Positions 39,489 to 51,615 of a DNA stretch of 64,000 nucleotides are shown piece by piece. The translations under genes were made by a program, and so were the position numbers. This stretch comes from Chenopodium formosanum (taxonomy: Eukaryota > Streptophyta > Magnoliopsida > Caryophyllales > Amaranthaceae). The stretch covers positions 7,083,501 to 7,147,500 of the forward strand of contig CM044879.1 in the NCBI GenBank assembly GCA_024500155.1. Direction: 5' to 3'. The notes beneath the pieces are model-generated. The model had not been told where the DNA came from, did no database searches, and was given only the letters and a program-made list of their open reading frames with translations. Numbering within the stretch: the stretch's first letter is position 1; the number at the start of each line of letters is the position of its first letter.

Positions 39489-39815
39489 GGACTTGTTCAA
39501 TTAATCTAAAAAAAAAAAAAAAAATACTCAATAAACTAGTAAAAATAAATTCAGGTCAGCAATTATAATTTTACTTTAGTAAAAATAAATTTAGTTCGAT
39601 AAAAATAATTTCAGTTAAGTAAAATTCAATAACTTTAAGGAAGAAAGACAATAAAGATTCAATAAAAATAATTTCAGTTCAGCAAAATTATTTTTATTTA
39701 AGTAAAAAAAAAAAAAAACTCAATAAACTAGTAAAAATAAGTTCAGGTCAGTAAATATAATTTTACTTTAGTATAAATAATTTAAGTTAAGTAAAATTAA
39801 TTTTAAATCAGCCAC
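39489..39815. mobile_element. Degraded TTCAGTAAAAATAA-rich MITE
   Basis: Starts GGACTTGTTCAATTAATCT after TAA and shares AATTTCAGTTAAGTAAAAT units with 17278-17607; the right end is unclear. Confidence 0.45.
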
Positions 39816-39880
39816 TAATGTCAGTTATTAAACGTGGTGCAAGTTGCTTTCCTTCCTTCTGTACAACGACCAAGTCTTTC

Positions 39881-39888
39881 TATATAAA
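39881..39888 (+). promoter_or_regulatory. TATA box of CYP87-type copy B
   Basis: TATATAAA, 89 bases before the ATG, in a block conserved with copy A (TAGCTCTTTCTTGT follows in both). Confidence 0.6.
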
Positions 39889-39969
39889 GTAGCTTCAACA
39901 AGTGCTGCAAAGTACAAGATATTTAAAATAGCTCTTTCTTGTGTTTGTATTTAAAATAAAGCTTAAGAT

Positions 39970-42900
39970 ATGTCTCCGATTGTAGTGAGCCTTGTAGGGG
40001 TGGCGATCATAATAAGCATCACACATTATTTGCTCTATACAAGGAAGAAACCATCAACATACAGCGGTGAACTCCCCCCAGGTTCAATGGGTTTGCCATT
40101 TCTTGGTGAAACACGTCAATATTTTACCCCGTATTCTTCCTTTGACATTCCTCCCTTTGTCAAACAACGGGTGCTCAGGTAAATTTTTATTATAACTATA
40201 TTTTTGAATTTGACTTTTACCACAAAAAAAGAAATTCAAGAAATTGTAAGCAAACATACTCTTAATTTTAATACATGCTTGTTACTTCGGTTAATGCTTC
40301 TAAACTTATGGACAAATTCTCATGTAGTCTCCCAATGGTATTGTGATACAAAGTGTGTGCAACGAACAATGACCTAATAAGCTTGGTTTACTAATTGACA
40401 TTATTTTCAGGTATGGTTCAATATTCAAAACAAGTTTAGTTGGAACACCACTGTTAATATCAGCGAATGCAGAACTTAACCACATAATCTTTCAACAAGA
40501 GGGTCAAGCTTTTGAAAGTTGGTATCCAACCACATTCACACAAATATTTGGACCCGAAAATCTTAGCACCTTAAAAGATATCATGTACAAATACCTTAAA
40601 AACATGGTGCTTAGTTTGTTTGGTCCTCAGAGCCTCAAAAAGATGATATTTGAAGTTGAAGATGAAGTATTAACCCATCTGAATCAGTGGTGCAACGTGG
40701 ACACAGTTGAGCTCAAAGACGCGACTGCTAAGGTACGTTATTGATTACTACGTAACATCTTCATTATACAGTTATACACTTCTTATGCAATTCGATCAAA
40801 CCAAAGCTATTAGTTGGTAATTCATCTTGTGACTTTGATGTCAAAAGTTTAAGCCCACAAACTACATTTGCTTAGGAATAGAGAGGTTTTCTTTTCTCCC
40901 CCCACCCTCCCTCCCCCACCGACCTGCACTCTACTCTAAAATTGTTTAGTTGGACTAATTAACTTTAATTTGTGAAGGTACTAGTTTGGTAGGATAATTC
41001 ATCTTACTTATGGAAAAAAAGGATGATTCTAATTAACTTAGTTTTATGACTTTTGACTATCACAATTTTTTGAAAATGGACAATTGAGATTATTCATTTT
41101 TTGATTTATTTTTAATTAAAATATAATTTTTGAATGATTTCAAATATATTTTAATCTTCTAAAATTTGCTTATATTTAATATTTCCAAAATTCTGGAAAT
41201 AAAATACATATATAAAATAATAGTAAAATGATTTTTATTTAAAATTGTTTATTAAAAATAATCCAAAAAATAAATCATCTCAGCTGTCCATTCTATAAAA
41301 TTAAGACAGTCAAAAGTCATAAGACTACATTAGAATTAAAACTATTCAAAGGTTTCTTATTCATTTATCACGAGTTTGTATGTAGTAATTTTTATGATAC
41401 ATCATGCAGATGATTTTCAATCTAACAGCCAAAAAGCTAATTAGTCATGATGCCGAAAGCTCGTCAGAAAATCTAAGGAAGAATTTTGATGATTTTATCA
41501 AAGGATTGATCTCTTTTCCTTTGAACATTCCTGGCACAGCATATCACAAGTGCTTACAAGTAAGTTATGTTTTTTGCATTCCATTTCTGCTTGACCTTGT
41601 ATGTAGTCTCTAACTAAGTATGAATTTAACAATTCAATGTGAATTTAGGGAAGAAAGAAGGCAATGAAGATGTTGACAAAATTGCTCCAGGAAAGAAAGA
41701 TGAGGCCTAGGAAACACAACGAAGATTTTTTCGATTACGTACTCGAGGAGCTATCAAAGGAGGGAACACTTCTAACAGAAGGGATTGCTTTAGACCTAAT
41801 GTTTGTGCTTCTCTTTGCGAGTTTTGAGACTACCTCTACTACTCTTACTTTAGCCATCAAATTTCTCACGGACAATCCTCTTGTGCTACAAAAACTTACG
41901 GTATGGTTTATTTTTTGCTTTAATTTGACCTAATCGAGTAAGATATTTACAGTTGAATTTACACACAAGCGAACTAATTCACAGGAAGAGCATGAGATGA
42001 TTCTCAAAAGTCGTCAAATTGTATCCGATACTTGCCTTTCATGGAAAGATTACAAATCTATGACTTACACTTTCATGGTATGTTTATTTTATTTAATTTT
42101 CGTAACACATTTTTTTTTCCTTTACTTGTGTTATTAGCCAGTACTATCTGGTTGGTAATTATAAAAAATTATCGAAATCGTACAAATGTATAAGGATCCC
42201 TTCGTAATTTTAGTTCATATATCTGGTATTTGACCCTCTCCAATGGTGAGACTTAAGTGAGTTTTTTTAGGAGAGAGAGATTATTTTTTGCAAAGGATAC
42301 CAATAGGTTGGTATCTAAACTTAGCAACTCCAAAAGAAAGTTGCTAAGTTTAGATGAAAATTCGATCATACACCCGGGTGTACCATGAGCATGGTACACC
42401 CGGTCAATATACATGAGTTATAAAAACGCGGAAAGAACATTGTGTTCAAATGCAATGTACACGAGCAAGGAAAAAAGAAATTCAAAACGATTCTCTCCTT
42501 GATTTAAGGAATTGATTTGTTATTGATATTTTTTTATTTATGGAATTAATTTATTATTTTACCTTTCATATTACTTTTGATAAACTAAGAGAGAGAAATT
42601 GAGTTCATAGAGAGAAACAAGGTAAATTTTGAATTCAAAGTGGTTTTTTTTATTATTATTACGGAGTTGATTTTATCATTTCGATGAATCATCTAATTGA
42701 ATGATGTAATTGACGAATTCGTTGTTGATATAAAGGTATTTTTCAATATTTTTGATTTTTTTTTCTGTTTTGGTGTTATTTTCTAAGGTTGAAGATGATG
42801 TTTTTCATATTCTACTGAATGTTCTTTTATCATTTTTTAACTGCAATAAAATATGCTTTAATTTTTAGTCAGAACAGTTTGTTCTTTGAGTTTAAACTAT

Positions 42901-45149
42901 ATGTTCTTTACATTATAAAAAATGTTCTTTTAAGTATGCTACATATATATTAATCATGCTCTTTGGGTATAATAATACAAATTATGTTTTTTTTTTACTT
43001 GAATAATATGTTCATACTTTTTGAATTTTTGAAATTTAAAAATTAAATTTTGAATTATATTTGTGTGAATAATAATTTTAGATGGAGAATTTCTTGATAT
43101 CTGAATCTTTAGAAATGATTTGACATTAAATCAATTAGTAGTTATCTTTCACCTTTTTTAAAATCGTTTCTCATTAAAAACTATGTTCTTTATATTTCAG
43201 TTATATGTTCTTCAATTAATCCATTATGTTCTTTATAATCATATATTATGTTCATTCCGCTTTAATCCGGGTGTCGTACCATGTGCATGGTACACCTGGG
43301 TGTACAAACCATCAATTGAAGTTTAGATACTCAACTTTGAGTCTTATTTTACAAAAAGTGTGGGCCCATATCAACATTAAAATATAATTCGTATTTTGTT
43401 ATTCATTTAAGTTTTTATTTTATTTTTTTTCTAAAAAAAACTTATAATATGATTTGGTGGCTCATAAATTGAAAAGTGACATAAGTTAGAGTCTCATTAT
43501 TGGAAAATTAGACTTTACATGAATTGCTAAATTGAGAAGTGGATTAAGTATCACCATTAGAGGGAAAAAAATAACTCATTTTGTATTTTAATACTTAAAG
43601 TTAAGTCTCGTCATTGGAGGTGGTCTTAATATTAACTTACTTCTAGAGTTGGCAATTGTTTACCTAACCCCAAATATCAACCCGAAATCAACAGTTATTC
43701 AACCAACTTAAGTCAAACATGCATGATACCTATTGATACCTGAAAATCCAAAATCAAAAAATGATTATTAAACCCATCTTGAGATATCCGAATCAACTTC
43801 AACCAACTATGACTATATTACCTATACCTTAAGTTAACCTTGAAATAATTGTTTACAATTGGGATAAAATCAAAACCATAATCCTGTCGGTTGATGGTTG
43901 ATTTGATTAATGCTTAATATATAATTATTATTTTTTTTTTTTTAAATGTGATTATATCCAGGTCATCAACGAAACACTAAGGCTGGCAAACATAGCTCCT
44001 GTAATTTCCCGAAAGGCAATAAAAGACGTCAGCTTCAAGGGTATGCATCAACCATGCATGTCATTAGATATACTACGAACTCTATTATGTACAAGTACTA
44101 TATACACAATTATTATGCAATAAATCGTGTTATGTGTTATTAGTGAGTAGTGACCACTTGCTACATTTATACATTGATACAGTACTCTATGATGTAATAT
44201 ATAGACAACTATAAGAAGTTAGTTGCACTCATTTCTTTAGTATTATTAATCTTTGTATGCTTTATTATAATATGCATGCACTAATAAACATATTTCTATT
44301 GAGACATTTAATAAAAATTGGTGGATAATAATGTAGGTTATACCATACCAGCTGGTTGGCCTGTCATGGTTTGCCCTCCGGCCGTACACTTAGACCCTTC
44401 CATCTATGAAAATCCCCTCGAATTCAATCCATCGAGATGGGAGGTACGTTGCTTTAATTGGATAAATAGCTTATACTTCTATTGGATTGCTTTAATTATT
44501 CGTCATTGAAAAATATAAATAATAATAATAATATTAGAGCCTTAATTCCAATTATGATATAGTCCTATACTCCTATATGTAAAGTGAAAGGGAGTTTTGA
44601 GTGATAAATTTCACTTTTTCAAACTACCCCTCTCATTTATGTCTTTTTTTTTTAGGGTTTAGGGTAGTTTCACACGCACGATTTTTCGTGCGTTTCTTAG
44701 CTTGTATAATTAATACGAGCTGAGCTGATGTTGAATTGAATGTATAGGGACGAGAAGTACATGGATCAACCAAGCATTTCATGGCTTTCGGGGGAGGTAT
44801 GAGATTTTGTATCGGCGCAGATTTTAGCAAGGTGCAAATGGCTGTGTTTCTACACTACTTAGTTACCAAGTACAGGTAAAGTCAAAATTCACACTATAAT
44901 ATATCATCTCCTCTTTATAACAACGCATAATATATCAATTGCATTTTTGTGAATGGAGAATTGTATTAACTAATACATATTTAGATTTTTTATTATTATT
45001 TTTTGATATTAATTGGACTTATCTTACATACATAATGAAATTTCAGGTGGAAGCCAATAAAAGGAGGGAACACCATTCGGACTCCAGGGTTACAGTTTCC
45101 TGATGGCTTTCATGCAAGTTTTGCTACGAAAAGCTCGTCAACGAATTAA
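39970..45149 (+). CDS. Cytochrome P450, CYP87-type (tandem copy B), nine exons
   Basis: Close paralogue of 18214-21886 with the same nine exons and intron phases: 39970-40178, 40411-40732, 41410-41559, 41649-41900, 41985-42077, 43962-44040, 44337-44443, 44748-44875, 45047-45149 (480 residues). The one-residue length difference lies in the N-terminal anchor. Hinge LPPGSMGLPFLGET, FASFETTS, ExxR (ETLRL) and FGGGMRFCIG are all intact, so both copies should be active enzymes. Introns 1 and 2 differ strongly from copy A, yet exon 4, intron 4 and the first part of exon 5 are base-for-base identical. Intron 5 has grown to 1.9 kb through nested transposons and intron 7 holds a different repeat from copy A. 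Substrate unknown; an oxidised sterol or triterpenoid is the family-based guess. Confidence 0.9.
42316..42358. repeat. 17-bp hairpin in the outer element
   Basis: ATCTAAACTTAGCAACT and its reverse complement AGTTGCTAAGTTTAGAT are separated by nine bases. Confidence 0.7.
42371..43302. mobile_element. Inner element with palindromic terminal inverted repeats
   Basis: Ends are CACCCGGGTGTACCATGAGC and, inverted, CACCCAGGTGTACCATGCAC. Each arm is itself a palindrome around CATG; the left one (42374-42403) is perfect over two 14-bp halves. TA lies on both sides. The interior is rich in ATGTTCTTT motifs and has no ORF. Confidence 0.6.
44575..44705 (-). repeat. Dispersed repeat in copy B intron 7
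   Basis: Reverse-oriented relative of 38335-38560; absent from the equivalent position in copy A. Confidence 0.5.
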
Positions 45150-45299
45150 AGAAAGAATAGATATAGTGTTACAATATAATTTGTAATTTTTTTTTAAATT
45201 ACGATAAGATATATACGGGGGTGCCCTAGGGGTACGGTGGGTCGCTCCTCCACTCCATGATCCTCATAATTTGTTTTACACAAACTTTTAAATAAAACG

Positions 45300-45503
45300 G
45301 ATGTTCAGTAAATTACTGAACATCTGTTATAAAGCGACAATAAAATGTGCAAAAGTTACACTAAAACGCACAAAAGTTATCCTGACATATATAAGAGTTA
45401 TTTATGCTTCATTCATAAATTTGACAAAAGTGACACTAAATTTGACAAAAGTAACACTAAATCTGACAAAAGTGTACCCGATGTACAGTAAATTACTGAA
45501 AAT
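45300..45503. repeat. Segment bounded by a palindromic motif, with a 21-bp tandem repeat
   Basis: GATGTTCAGTAA and TTACTGAACATC form a perfect 25-bp palindrome at 45300-45324. A diverged copy (GATGTACAGTAAATTACTGA) is at 45479. Between them AAATTTGACAAAAGTGACAC recurs three times. Confidence 0.55.
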
Positions 45504-45507
45504 CGAG

Positions 45508-46135
45508 CAGTGGCGGATCCAGGATTTGGGGAATGGGGGTACGAAATTACATTTAATTAAAAAACAAATTACAAAATAAAAAGTAATATGTGGACCTTAA
45601 TAATTTTTTCCTAACTAAATTTTGAGTTAATAAATAATTTTACTATTGTATATTTATATTAATACTTGTGTGTACTATAAACCCTATCTTCCGACACTAA
45701 GGCTTAAAATTAAGTAATAAAATGGTGAGGAGAATTTTTTTTATCTAAGAGACCTGTTATTTGCAACAGTAGGTCTCTTTGATAAAAAGTACAAATCTTC
45801 CAGTAGAAAAAATAAACAATATCACTTAAGAGACCTGTTTTTGTAACAGTAGCTCTCTTTGATTAAAAGTACTATTCTGAAACTCCTAGGCTTCTAGCAT
45901 GGAAGTATAAAAAAAAACCTAAGAGACCAAATTTTTACATAGGCAGTCTCTTTAAATTAAACATAAAAAGGCGGGGTTGATTGCCTGATTCAATTCGGTG
46001 TTGTGGCGTACTACATAAAAGTAACTAAGAGACCGCCTATTACATAAAGGGGGTCTCTAATCTTAACAGTATTTTTTTTTTTTGGCGGAATGGGGGTACA
46101 GCTGTAACTCTATGTACCCCCTGGATCCGCCAATG
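45508..46135. mobile_element. Non-autonomous hAT-type element with repeated hairpins
   Basis: CAGTGGCGGATCCAGGATTT and, inverted, CCTGGATCCGCCAATG at the ends; flanks AAATCGAG and AAACCGAG (7 of 8). The interior has four AAGAGACC...GGTCTCTT hairpin units near 45748, 45828, 45919 and 46026. No transposase. Confidence 0.8.
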
Positions 46136-46149
46136 AAACCGAGTGTATA

Positions 46150-46790
46150 CAAAATTTTTCCTTTGTTTTAATATACAACATGTTTTTGTTATTACCAAAA
46201 TTTTCACAATTATATAAATGTATACATGTTATAAATAGAATGTATCATAGTTCTTCCTTTGTTAATCGAAGGGCAATCACTAGCCTTTTGGGCAGTGGTT
46301 AGCATGTATTTCTTTGTATGCTTTTTTTTTTTTTTTTTTTTTTTTGTATGCTTTATCACACTTTAAAGTTAATTTCCTTAAGAAAATACATGTTACGAGT
46401 AATAATAAAGATATATCTTCTCCCTTCAAAAAAAAAAAATAAAGATATATCTTCTCTTTTGTAGAGTTTTCTAATTCAATAAAGTGGTAAAAAGCAAAAC
46501 AATATGGGCAGTTACAAAATAGAATGTCTAAGAACGTGCTTTGGAATTTGGATTTCATCTGGTTCATCTTGCCCTCATGACCTTTGTCTAATATTATTGC
46601 CAGCCCATATTGTTGATGCCACAAGCCCACAACCCATTGTTGCGTAGCCTAGATACTTAACAGTTTACGCACACACGCTTCACAACATTAGATGCGCATT
46701 TATAACACAGCTTCTTTTCTTTTTATTTCTCCCCAAGTTAGAACATAGCAAAATCTCATGCATGGTGAAAAATTGCAAAGTTCAAACTTA
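46150..46790 (+). other. 3' flank of copy B, homologous to 22080-22640
   Basis: Shares CAACATGTTTTTGTTATTAC-type sequence and the ACAATATGGGCAGTTAC block with the copy A flank. A long T-run at 46321-46345 is specific to this copy. The rest of the homologous flank resumes at 48820. Confidence 0.65.
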
Positions 46791-46958
46791 GGGCCTATTC
46801 ACATTTACTGAATTAAACTGAACTAATTAGAGCTGAATTGAATTGAACTAAACTGAATTGAGTAGAGCTTAAATGAATATTTTATGAGAGAAGAAAATTA
46901 AAAACTGAACTGAATTGAACTGAACTGAAACTGAAATTAAGCTGAAGTAAACAAGCTC
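46791..46958. mobile_element. GAACT-rich Tourist-like MITE
   Basis: GGGCCTATTCACATTTACTG to AGTAAACAAGCTC with TTA on both sides. Confidence 0.8.
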
Positions 46959-46961
46959 TTA

Positions 46962-48790
46962 TACGGCAAATTTTAACATGCACATGTAAAACTGTGTGCT
47001 CCAACTAATCAGATTTAGATTGCAAAGCCCCACATATTCTCTCTCCTCTCACATTTTCCTAATTTATGATTTCTCTCTTCTCTATTTCTCTCTCTCTTAA
47101 TTTCATTCAGTATTTGTTTTTTATTACTGTAAATTCTTTCGCCACCAATGTTATCACCATAGATTGAATTCCTCCATCTCCTCCTCTTACAATAAACTAA
47201 TTTCTAATTTCTCTCCCCTCCATTTCTCTCTCTCTTAAATTCAATTATTATTTTGTTTTTGACTTAATTCCTTCATCACCATTGTTGATCACCATAAATT
47301 AATTTCAAATTTCGTTTTCTTCAACCTTCAATTTGAATCTTTGTTGATGGAGTTTCTACAATGAAGTGAAGTTTAAAATGGCGGATTTGACAAGGAGAAG
47401 GTGGTTAAGACGACAGAGATGATTATTTTTCGATAAGATCCATTATCTTAATCCCCATAGCTAGGTTTGAGTTTCGAAATATGTAGCTTTCATTTTATTT
47501 TATTTTTTTAATTTTTTTGGTGATATTTGTGCATTTTATTATGAACAGTTTTGTTTTTGGTTATTTTGGTATTTTGAACATTTTAAGTAAAAAATATGAA
47601 CGTGTGATACGTTTTCAATATATATATTCTTTTACTGACATACTACCTCCGTTTTTTTTTTAGTTGACACGTTTTGACTTTAGCACTATTCACACACTCC
47701 CCTTTGACCGTGTTTTGTGCTTTATACGTAATGAAAAATATAGTCATGTGGGATCTTGTTAGCTTTGTCACGTTATATATATACTTTCAAAATATCAACT
47801 TTTCATAATTTTTGCTTATCAATAATTAAAGATATTAATGATTGAATAAGTACATTGGCAGACGTGACTAAAGAAACGTGTCAACTAAAAAGAAACGGTG
47901 GAAATATATTTTTGGAATTATGAACATCTTAATTACAATTATGAACATGTGATATACTACTTACAAACTTTTTTTGTTTTGGATCTATGTATTTTGTAAT
48001 CATATTTTTTTTTTAAAAAAAAAAAAATATAGCATTATGTACATTACGATTTAAGTATTTTAAAACCTTCATAAGTTTTGTAATTATGAACTTATAATGT
48101 TAGATATATCTAAACATGTATATGTTTTTTTATTAACATTTGAGTTAAATTGATATATAAACATAAGTTAATTTAGATTAATGAATTATGAACTACAGTT
48201 TGGATTTGATATATAAAATGAAAATTTAGTATATTTCAATGAACATTTAGTACAAAAATTTACTTGAATTAATATGATCTATTTTTTAAAATAAAATTAT
48301 ACATATAGATAAAGTTTTAAGCTATAGTTTTAGAAAAAATGAGCATATAAATATGAACATGACACTATTAGAATTTGAACATATAATTTTTGAAAATTTT
48401 AATTTAATGATAATCATTGCACTATTTTTTAATGAACATCAATAAATATGAATATGACAAAACTCGAATTTGACATTTATTATTTGAAAATGAACATTGA
48501 AATTGAACATAACACTATTTTATAATGAGCATCAATTTTTGTAAAGAAGACTGGCTCGGGATAACTCAATTGTTTGGTAATATAACTGAACATTAAGGCC
48601 TATAGAATGAACATTACGTTATAAAATATGAACGTTCGTGTAAAATTGGATGTTCATGTTCATTTTTTGTGACGTGTTCATAATTTTATACTAAGGTTCA
48701 TTTTTTTGTAAAATGTTCATATTTTTTTTTTTTTTACTATATGATCATATTATCGTCGTGGCGCATCTATTTCTAGGTGCACCATGGTGC
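46962..48790. repeat. AT-rich insertion full of ATGAACAT motifs
   Basis: Interrupts homology between the flanks of P450 copies A and B. TATGAACAT/TGAACATT recur more than twenty times. GGTGCACCATGGTGCAC, a palindrome, lies at its right end. The composition recalls the inner element at 42371-43302, so it may be a larger relative. No ORF of note; a Stowaway-like MITE is nested at 47643. Confidence 0.4.
47643..47903. mobile_element. Stowaway-like MITE
   Basis: CTACCTCCGTTTTTTTTTTA followed by GTTGACACGTTTTGAC, with AAACGTGTCAACTAAAAAGA at the other end; left flank TA, right terminus slightly degraded. Confidence 0.65.
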
Positions 48791-48819
48791 ACATAATAAC
48801 AATTGCACTACTATAAGGG

Positions 48820-48990
48820 GTTGGTTAGTTGGATCTTTTAGAATGGGTGGACTATCTTCTGTTGTCTGGTTAAACTTTTTATGTATGAAATCTTATACCA
48901 AGATGCAAACCGTGTCTAATGATGTTATTTTCATAAAAGGCAAAAGCTACTTTCAAAATATATGTTATACTAAAATAAATAAAGGTTAAT
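48820..48990 (+). repeat. Continuation of the duplicated P450 3' flank
   Basis: GGCAAAAGCTACTTTCAAAA and AAATCTTATACCAAG match 22735-22820 downstream of copy A. Confidence 0.65.
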
Positions 48991-49094
48991 ATATACTTCG
49001 AAAGATATTGTTTTTTTTTTTTAAAAAAAAAAAAAAATATATTTTGCTTCGTATGATAAACTAGATAGGCTCACATGATAAAGAAAAAAAATAA

Positions 49095-49406
49095 GACCAC
49101 GTTCTCTTCACCTTATTTTTGCTGAACTTAAATTATTTTTACTGAAACAAAATTATATTTGCTGAACTTAAATTATTTTTACTGAACTGAAATTAATTTT
49201 ACAGAATTGAAATTATTTTTGCTGAACTGAAATTATTTTTTTTTTTACTGATTTTCTATTATAATTCTTTTTTAAGAAGACTGAATTTTTCTGAAGTGAA
49301 CTTATTTTTATTGAACTGAAATTATTTTTACTGTAGTGAAATTAATTTACTAAACTGAACTTATTTTTACTTAATATTATATTTTTAAGCTGAAGAGATT
49401 ATGGCC
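49095..49406. mobile_element. TTCAGTAAAAATAA-family MITE
   Basis: GACCACGTTCTCTTCACCTT to AAGCTGAAGAGATTATGGCC with TAA on both sides; the interior has TTGCTGAACTGAAATTATTT units, inverse to those at 17278-17607. Confidence 0.7.
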
Positions 49407-49672
49407 TAAATATAGTTGTGGTTTGATGTTTATCATAAGCCTTCAAAGTTCAAACCAATACATAGGTTAGTTTTCCAAATAGAAATTAATATAGTATATA
49501 GCCAATTTATTAAATACCTTAGCCAAAGTATGTAGCTATTTCAGTAAATGTCTCACAATTGACCCCCTTTATATCAATTAGAAGGTTTTATTTCAACATG
49601 ATAATATCTGAAAAATACATACCCAATCTATACCATGATATGGTGTTATTATATCTCTATTTTCTAACAATT

Positions 49673-51615
49673 CTAATGAGGAAGAAGGCGAATTCGGAGG
49701 CCTTCAACAGACACTGCATCAGGTGTATAGATTAATTTCTCATTAGGATTAGCCTTTGAGAATCTAAATCGAGTTACAACGTTGTGCATAAATACGAGGA
49801 TCTTAATTCGAGCATACTCGTTACCATAACACATATGTTGCCCTTTTCCAAAGGGTACAAATGTATTAGGCTGCATTGTGGCTTCAAATCTTGAAGGCTC
49901 GAACTTCTCCGGGTTTGGAAAATACTTTGGGTCCTTGTGAGTTGAATAAAAGTTCCAGTGAACCTAAATAATCAAAACACAACATATAATCCACAAGAAT
50001 TATTATCAGAATTATATTGATTTAATATGTAAATCATTTTTAGGTTATTCTACTGACATTTATTATGATTTATAAGTTCGTAATATTATTGTTGTATGCC
50101 TTAGATTCTTAATTTGTATTAAGTACATTACTTAATGCAATCCAACGATAGTGGTGTGACACTTTTTTTTTTAAAAAAGAACTTCCTTTATTTAGTTGAT
50201 ATGTTTTGATTATGTTTCGAAATGACTTTTTATGATTTTTACAATTACGGTACTAATTAAGAATATTTATAGTTGAATACTTGAATATTTAAATATATTG
50301 GTAAATAAAACACGATAAAGAAAATGTGTCAACTTAAAATGAATTATGTTATTTTACTCAATTTCATACCTTCCATCCCTTTGGGATTGTGAAGCCAGCA
50401 AAAGAGAGGTCAGTTATGGCCTCTCTAAAACCTCCGGGTGCCGGTGGTATTAGTCTCATAGATTCACATACCACATTCCAAGTGTACTTCATTTTTTGAA
50501 TATCCTTCCAAGTTAATAGCTCCCCTTTCCTTTTTGATTTCGCAATCATTAGAACTAAACGATATTTGGTAGAAAATATTCTATGTTCAAATGTTCAATT
50601 ATGTCATGTTCAAAGTGTAACACTTAAAGAAAAACGGCACTATAATTAATGTTGTTCATGTATATTGCAACAACATACCTTGTAAAACTCTAGCATAAAC
50701 ATCGGGATAATCAGCAAGGTGACTAATTACAAATGTGATGGCACTGCTTGAAGTATATAATCCAGCAAACAAGACACCAAGAATTAGACCAGCTAACTCG
50801 TCGTCTTCAATAGCCACGCCTTCTCTATCCGAAGCCCTTAGCACTCGAGTCAATAAGTCGTCTTGAATCTTCTCTTGATCACAATTGTTTGTATCATTTC
50901 CTAACAATTCCAATTTCCTCTTCCTAATTAAATCACTCAACTTGTCTAGGACAGCCTTCGACGCCTTCCTAGCCCGATTGTATTGCGTACCAGGCAAGTT
51001 CACAGGCACGGACATAAGCCCTTTAACCAAAGTATTAAAACGTTCGGCTAATTCTTTCACTTGATCTATCTCATGGAAGTTAAACGACAAAAGACAAATG
51101 AGTTGAAAGGCGAAATCTTTTGATAGAAATTGAACCTTGACTTCGTCGTAAGGCACCCAATACATCTCTACATGATCGCGTGTCTTTGAATCCATAACAT
51201 GAATAAATTGTTGCAAGGACTCGAGTTTAAGGAAGTTTAGTAATTGCTCAACGAACAATTTAACTGATGGGGTATCGCGGTCAATTGATTTCAAAGAGAG
51301 AGCTTTCACAAAGGTTTGAGGTAACCAAGGCTTAAATTTATCTTCATTTGAATATATGAACTTGTTACCTAATGGACCACAAAAAACCGCCATTTTCTCC
51401 CCTGCCAATGATGTTTGGAAGACATCATGAGAGTGTTTCACCATTCGATCACGTATAAATTCAGCAGGGCGTCGGACATAATCTAAGGTTTCACCAAGAA
51501 TTGGCCAGCCGGTTTTACCTGGAGGAAAGTTTGTGCTAGGCTTGACCTTCCTAGATTTACGAAAGAAGAGAAGGAAAATTGCAAAGACAAGTCCTAAGAA
51601 AATAATTGAAGCCAT
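49673..51615 (-). CDS. Cytochrome P450, CYP716-like, three exons, altered I-helix
   Basis: Exons 51615-50679, 50554-50370, 49963-49673 (470 residues). The ATG at 51615 was chosen because the frame upstream has no ATG. Order: membrane anchor IIFLGLVFAIFLLFF, hinge FPPGKTGWPILGET, AVFCGPLGNKF typical of CYP716, K-helix ESMR, FEPSRF, heme loop FGKGQHMCYG. CYP716 enzymes mainly oxidise triterpenoids such as beta-amyrin. Two oddities: the I-helix reads LFAGLYTSSS, with tyrosine where D/E normally sits, and the heme loop has histidine where arginine is usual. The frame is fully open, so this is not plain decay. It is convergent with CYP87-type copy B 4.5 kb away. It could be a neofunctionalised or weakly active enzyme. 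Confidence 0.87.

Larger units (their letters stand above)
42232..43625. mobile_element. MITE-like element in copy B intron 5, split by another insertion
   Basis: GACCCTCTCCAATGGTGAGA opens it and the inverse (ACGAGACTTAA-type; plus strand TTAAGTCTCGTCATTGGAGG) closes it at 43625. About 460 bp remain when the inner element (42371-43302) is removed. Target duplication not resolved. Confidence 0.55.

Noticed and set aside
46280..46630. 116-residue minus-strand ORF with a lysine run
   Set aside because: It lies in the P450 3' flank, the lysine run is a T homopolymer, and the homologous copy A flank does not keep the frame.
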